DNA from: Reclinomonas americana ATCC 50394
Lineage: Eukaryota; Jakobida; Jakobea; Jakobida
Length of the DNA: 64,000 nucleotides
NCBI GenBank assembly: GCA_048213135.1
Contig: PS015045.1
Coordinates: forward strand, 37,279-101,278
Direction of reading: 5' to 3'
Notes under the pieces: model-generated
The model's input: only the letters and a program-made list of their open reading frames with translations
What the model was told of the DNA's origin: nothing
Databases searched by the model: none
Translations under genes and position numbers: made by a program
Shown here: positions 60,472-64,000 of the stretch, one piece after another
Layout of the letters: each line of letters begins with the position of its first letter
Position numbering within the stretch: the first letter of the stretch is position 1

Positions 60472-60944
60472 TGCAGAGAGGGGAGGAGGAGAAGGAGAAG
60501 AAGGCGGGATATTGATGTCCTATCGAGCGTTGGTGAAGGGAGGGCGTCACTCTGCTTGTCGGCGTAAGACGGTGTGTCTGCGATTTTCTTGCATACCGTG
60601 TTGCATGCATACAGACATGAGAGGAAGAACATGAAGCGTCTTTGACGTTGACGTCGAAGAAATGTTCGACAGCAGTGCAGAAAAGGCAGGCGCTTGGTGG
60701 ACAGACGAAAGCGACAGCTCTCACACTCACTGGTTGCACCAAAAAGGCACTTGGCCAAACGTAGGAAACCCACATGCATCAACACAGCATCGTCGTCGTG
60801 GATCATGATCAGCAGACGCACTCCAAGTGAAGCAGATGTCAGCAAATCTTGCAATGTATGCATGCACAACGCGTTCAACTATTGAGTATTTACACTGTAC
60901 ACATCTACTGTTACTGGTGACCACCACGACCGTCGGGCGTAGAG
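60472..60944. promoter_or_regulatory. Spacer between WD40 member 6 and lipase-TPR copy 3, with GACGTTGACGTC motif
   Basis: ttgacgttgacgtcgaa at 60642-60658 lies about 170 bp upstream of the WD40 ATG, with the ACGT core seen upstream of other genes. The right part is the 3' flank of copy 3. No coding signal. Confidence 0.4.
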
Positions 60945-63868
60945 TCATCCGCCGCGCGCGGCCGCTGCTAACAGTTCCATATTGCGCTGGATGCGCTCCA
61001 GCTTCTGTTGGCTTGATCGTGCCAGAGGATGCTGATCGCCGAGTTCAAGAGCCGCATTGCACGCCGCCTGCTGCGTGCTGAGTGCTTCGTCGAGCTTGCC
61101 CTGGTAGAACAGAGTGGAGGCCAACCGACACTGCGCACGAATGGCTGCCGGGCTGCCTGCGCCCATGTGGTAGACCAATTGTGTGCGTACCTCAAGCAAC
61201 ATACCCTCAGCAGCGACAAGCAGATCGGCCCATTCAGTGAACGACACAAGGCCATACAGTGCCTTGGCGCGCAGTGTCAGCGCGAGCGCCAACTGCACCT
61301 CGGCTGCACGGTGGTCCGAGTAGCCATACAGCCGGCGAATGACCGCCAATAGGCTTCGCTGCATTTGCTCTGCCTGGTCATAATTGCCATGCTTGCACAT
61401 GGTCCGCGCAAGGTAGCCGCGCACTGCCAGTGTTGTTGGGTGGTGACGGCCAAATACAGTCTCCGACACACAGAGGGCCTTGAATTCCTCGTCCAGCGCG
61501 GCGTCATAGTCGGGCCCGGTACCGGTCGTCTCCGAATTGTGGCGAGCGGCCTTGATCTTGGCCACCCACAAGTTGCAGCAAGCAAAAATTACGTCCGCAT
61601 GCGGGGACAAGCCGAAAGATCCAATAGCCTTCTCCTGCATCTCCACAGCCGCATCGAACTCGCCGGATTCGAACCGCACCAATGCCAATCTTCGCTGCAA
61701 CTGTCTCAGCTCGGACTCGACGAGCTGCTGTTGCGTGACATGACCTGCATCTGACAGCGTCTGAAGCAGCACAGTGCCCTTGTCGATCAGGCCCTCCAGC
61801 AGCGACGCAGCATTGTCGTGCATGCCGGCGGCGCGCAATGCCACGGCCAGTTGTCTCTGCATTCTCAGGGTGTCGATATTACCATCAAGGCCGGCCCGCC
61901 GCCGACACGCTATATTGGCTTGCAGAACGGCTACTGCACGATTGGCCACCTCCACTGACATCTGCGGTGCGGAGTGACGACGGGTGAGTCAAAGCGGGAG
62001 ATGAAAAGCGTAACGCATCGTGCGTGCGATTTATGAGCAGCACCCACCACACGAGGCATGTTGCGCTGAATGGCCATGTTCAACGCGATGTAGACAGCCA
62101 CTTGCCAGCGCTGTTTCAGCCAGTGAGCGTCGGCTGCACACTCACAGTCAGCAACCGACTACACACACAAGCATTGCATAGTGCGACCGACACTCACGAA
62201 TCGGGTGAGCTCCAAAGATGTCCGCCTCGAGTCTCGTCACATGGTGGATGGAGAGCGCCCCGTCTGCAACGAATGGCATCAGTCGGAGCACTTAACTGAG
62301 AAGAGCACATCATCATTTCCGTACCATCACCATGCTTGCGGAAGAGCACAGCGTCGATTGTGGTGTTGTCCAAGAGGGTAAGCACCTCCAGCGCCGAGGC
62401 AGAGTCCTTCTGATACTGCTGCGCGTCTCGAATAAGGGCTGTGATACAGTGAGTGAGCCCGTGACCTTGTACAGCTGTATGCAGTTAAACGCAATTCGGT
62501 TTCAAACGCACCTGCCCAGGCACTCCCCATGAATTGCACGAGTGCACTCTGCACCTTGCTCGTCTGTTGGATGTCAAGATTGCACGTGTTGATCGCTTGC
62601 AGTGCCGCAAGGTACAGTTTCACGCAGACGTTGACCGACAGTGCGCGCGTGGAGTCAACCTTGAGCATATCAAACAACGGCATTTTGATCGTCTCCAAGA
62701 GGTCCTCATCGCCAGGCCCAAGAGCTGTCAAATACAAGTGACTGTCAGTAACAACGGCCACGACAATACCGCACTCTCAAGCGTAACGAACCGCAGAAGA
62801 ATGCGTCGTCAAAGTGGCGCGCATCGTGACCGAGCGTCGTCACTCGATGATCGATGGCGCCAGGGAACGCGACAAAATGCTTGCTGACGCCACCCATCAA
62901 TCCGTATTCGACAGAACGAATCGAAGAGACCAGCCGAGAGACCTTATCATCCTCGTTTGAGTACGTGTGCACGCAACCGCCGCTGTGGCGTACGCCAGAC
63001 ATGGTCGGACGTTGAACACCGTCCTGTGTGCACGTATTATGCATCAGCGCGCGCGACTACAAGACAGAATGCAGTGCTCGAGACCGCCACTCACCGAGTC
63101 GTCGCTGACCTGCGTTTGCGCCGATGATTTCCACTTTTCCCCCTGCGCCCAGGAGAGGGGGGGTGGAATGGTGGCGAATGCGTACACATTGACTCGATTC
63201 TCTTGTGCACTCTTGCTTGTGTTGAGCCAGAGGGCCTGTGCGATGGGCGAGAAGAGGCGTCAGTGACTAGCAATCGAGAGACTGAGAGAGATGAACAGAA
63301 AAATAAATAGATACGAGCGCAGATATGCAATACAATGCTGTCTTGCCGCTGACTAATTCCACTACTGCTTTTGATCGCTTCACACTTCCCTTCCTCACTT
63401 CCATTACGATCGTGCAAACAGTTGTCTCTTCTATTTTGTGCACCGATATAGTGCTCCACACATGCTAATGTCAAATATCTCCACTCCCTCACTCCTCAAT
63501 TTCTTTTTTCTTCGCCCTCTTCTCCCTCCCTTCCCTCACTCCCACTCACAATCGTTGATCCGAGACTGTGACCGTGCAAGCACACACGGTACACATGTCT
63601 ATCCAATATGTTGGCATCGCAGGCTTCGTCGCCAAGGTGCTTGGCACGACGCCTGGCGCACTCAGGAGCCAGGACCTCGAACGCCCACTCCATTCTCTCT
63701 TGTGCATGCATGAAACGCCTGTTGGGGTGACCAAGCCCAGCGACCATTTTGAAGTCGGTCCACCAATCTCCCCTCGTAGAGAAGCTGGCACGCGTACCGG
63801 CGATGCAAATGTTGATCTCGCGGTGCTTGTGGTCCACCTACGCGAAGTTGGGAAGCAAATGAGCAGCC

Positions 63869-63936
<68 letters not shown>

Positions 63937-64000
63937 CGACAGAGACGGACGAGGAGAGGAGAAGAAGAGTAGAGAGAGACGGTAGGAGGAAAGAGACGAC
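60945..64000 (-). CDS. Class-3 lipase-like plus TPR protein, copy 3 (5' exons beyond the window)
   Basis: Exons: 63837-63550, 63235-63095, 63023-62792, 62724-62512, 62438-62325, 62263-62198, 62133-62048, 61961-60945; all in phase. Exons 1-2 lie past the right edge. The lipase core has REINICIAGTR, HGHSLGSTI, VNVYAFATIPPPLSW, HTYSNEDDKV and GHDARHFDDAF, so the candidate Ser-Asp-His set is complete. The TPR exon starts MSVEVANRAVAVLQ and contains FGRHHPTTLAVRGYLARTMC and LASTLFYQGKLDEALSTQQA. It ends MELLAAAARGG. It gives the best view of the middle exons that copy 2 lacks. The cellular site is unclear. Secretion is unlikely for a TPR protein, but the copy-1/2 leads are hydrophobic. Confidence 0.75.
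63838..64000 (-). repeat. Right-edge intron of copy 3 with (GA)n tract
   Basis: Purine microsatellite at 63875-63945 turns into gacgacagagacggacgagg, similar in place and type to the (GA)n in intron 2 of copy 1. The intron continues beyond the window. Confidence 0.5.

Overview
The window is nuclear DNA from a unicellular eukaryote that very probably builds a cilium or flagellum. Genes are split by many short spliceosomal introns and lie close together on both strands. Introns and spacers are packed with GA/CT microsatellites and minisatellites, and 20 runs of N mark assembly gaps. A nephrocystin-4 (NPHP4) homologue, a ciliary transition-zone protein, is the best clue to lifestyle. I cannot assign a lineage from sequence alone. 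No tRNA, rRNA, transposase, CRISPR array, prokaryotic operon or viral gene was recognised.

Layout. 1-550: 3' end of an unrecognised gene (+). 1219-5153: a thioredoxin-fold/MSP-domain gene (-). 6152-13247: a tandem array of five WD40-propeller genes (-) sharing one C-terminal tail. 13781-17806: a ubiquitin-like-domain gene (+). 17945-28123: a 22-exon NPHP4 gene (-). 29008-32373: an SLC49/DIRC2-type transporter (+). 32706-34285: TMEM258/OST5 (+). 34355-38165: a CCCH zinc-finger/coiled-coil gene (-). 39244-42247: a leucine-rich-repeat gene (-) that may be the 5' part of the CCCH gene. 42359-44161: a leucine carboxyl methyltransferase-family gene (+). 44934-49958: an unrecognised acidic protein (+). 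50047-64000: three tandem paralogues (-) joining a class-3 lipase fold (GHSLG) to kinesin-light-chain-like TPRs, with a sixth WD40 gene of the same family inserted between copies 2 and 3.

Two themes deserve attention. First, about twenty introns, in almost every multi-exon gene, start with GTTGCG instead of GTGAGT/GTRNGT, and the base before the cut is then never G. Homology and reading phase fix several of these cuts, for example in TMEM258, NPHP4 and the transporter. This looks like a second, abundant 5' splice-site class. Second, two recently amplified families lie together: WD40 propellers with near-identical blades, and lipase-TPR proteins. An enzyme or effector domain plus a repeat-recognition domain resembles innate-recognition proteins, but this is inference and no NACHT or NB-ARC P-loop was seen.

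Caution about the assembly. A 20-N gap at 11382-11401 is flanked by an exact 128-bp duplication that is an unmerged contig overlap. Several (GA)n tracts beside gaps decay into TACG-order sequence resembling 454 flow-order noise. Exon coordinates were derived by hand from splice motifs, phase and homology; most introns are phase-consistent end to end but none is confirmed by transcripts.
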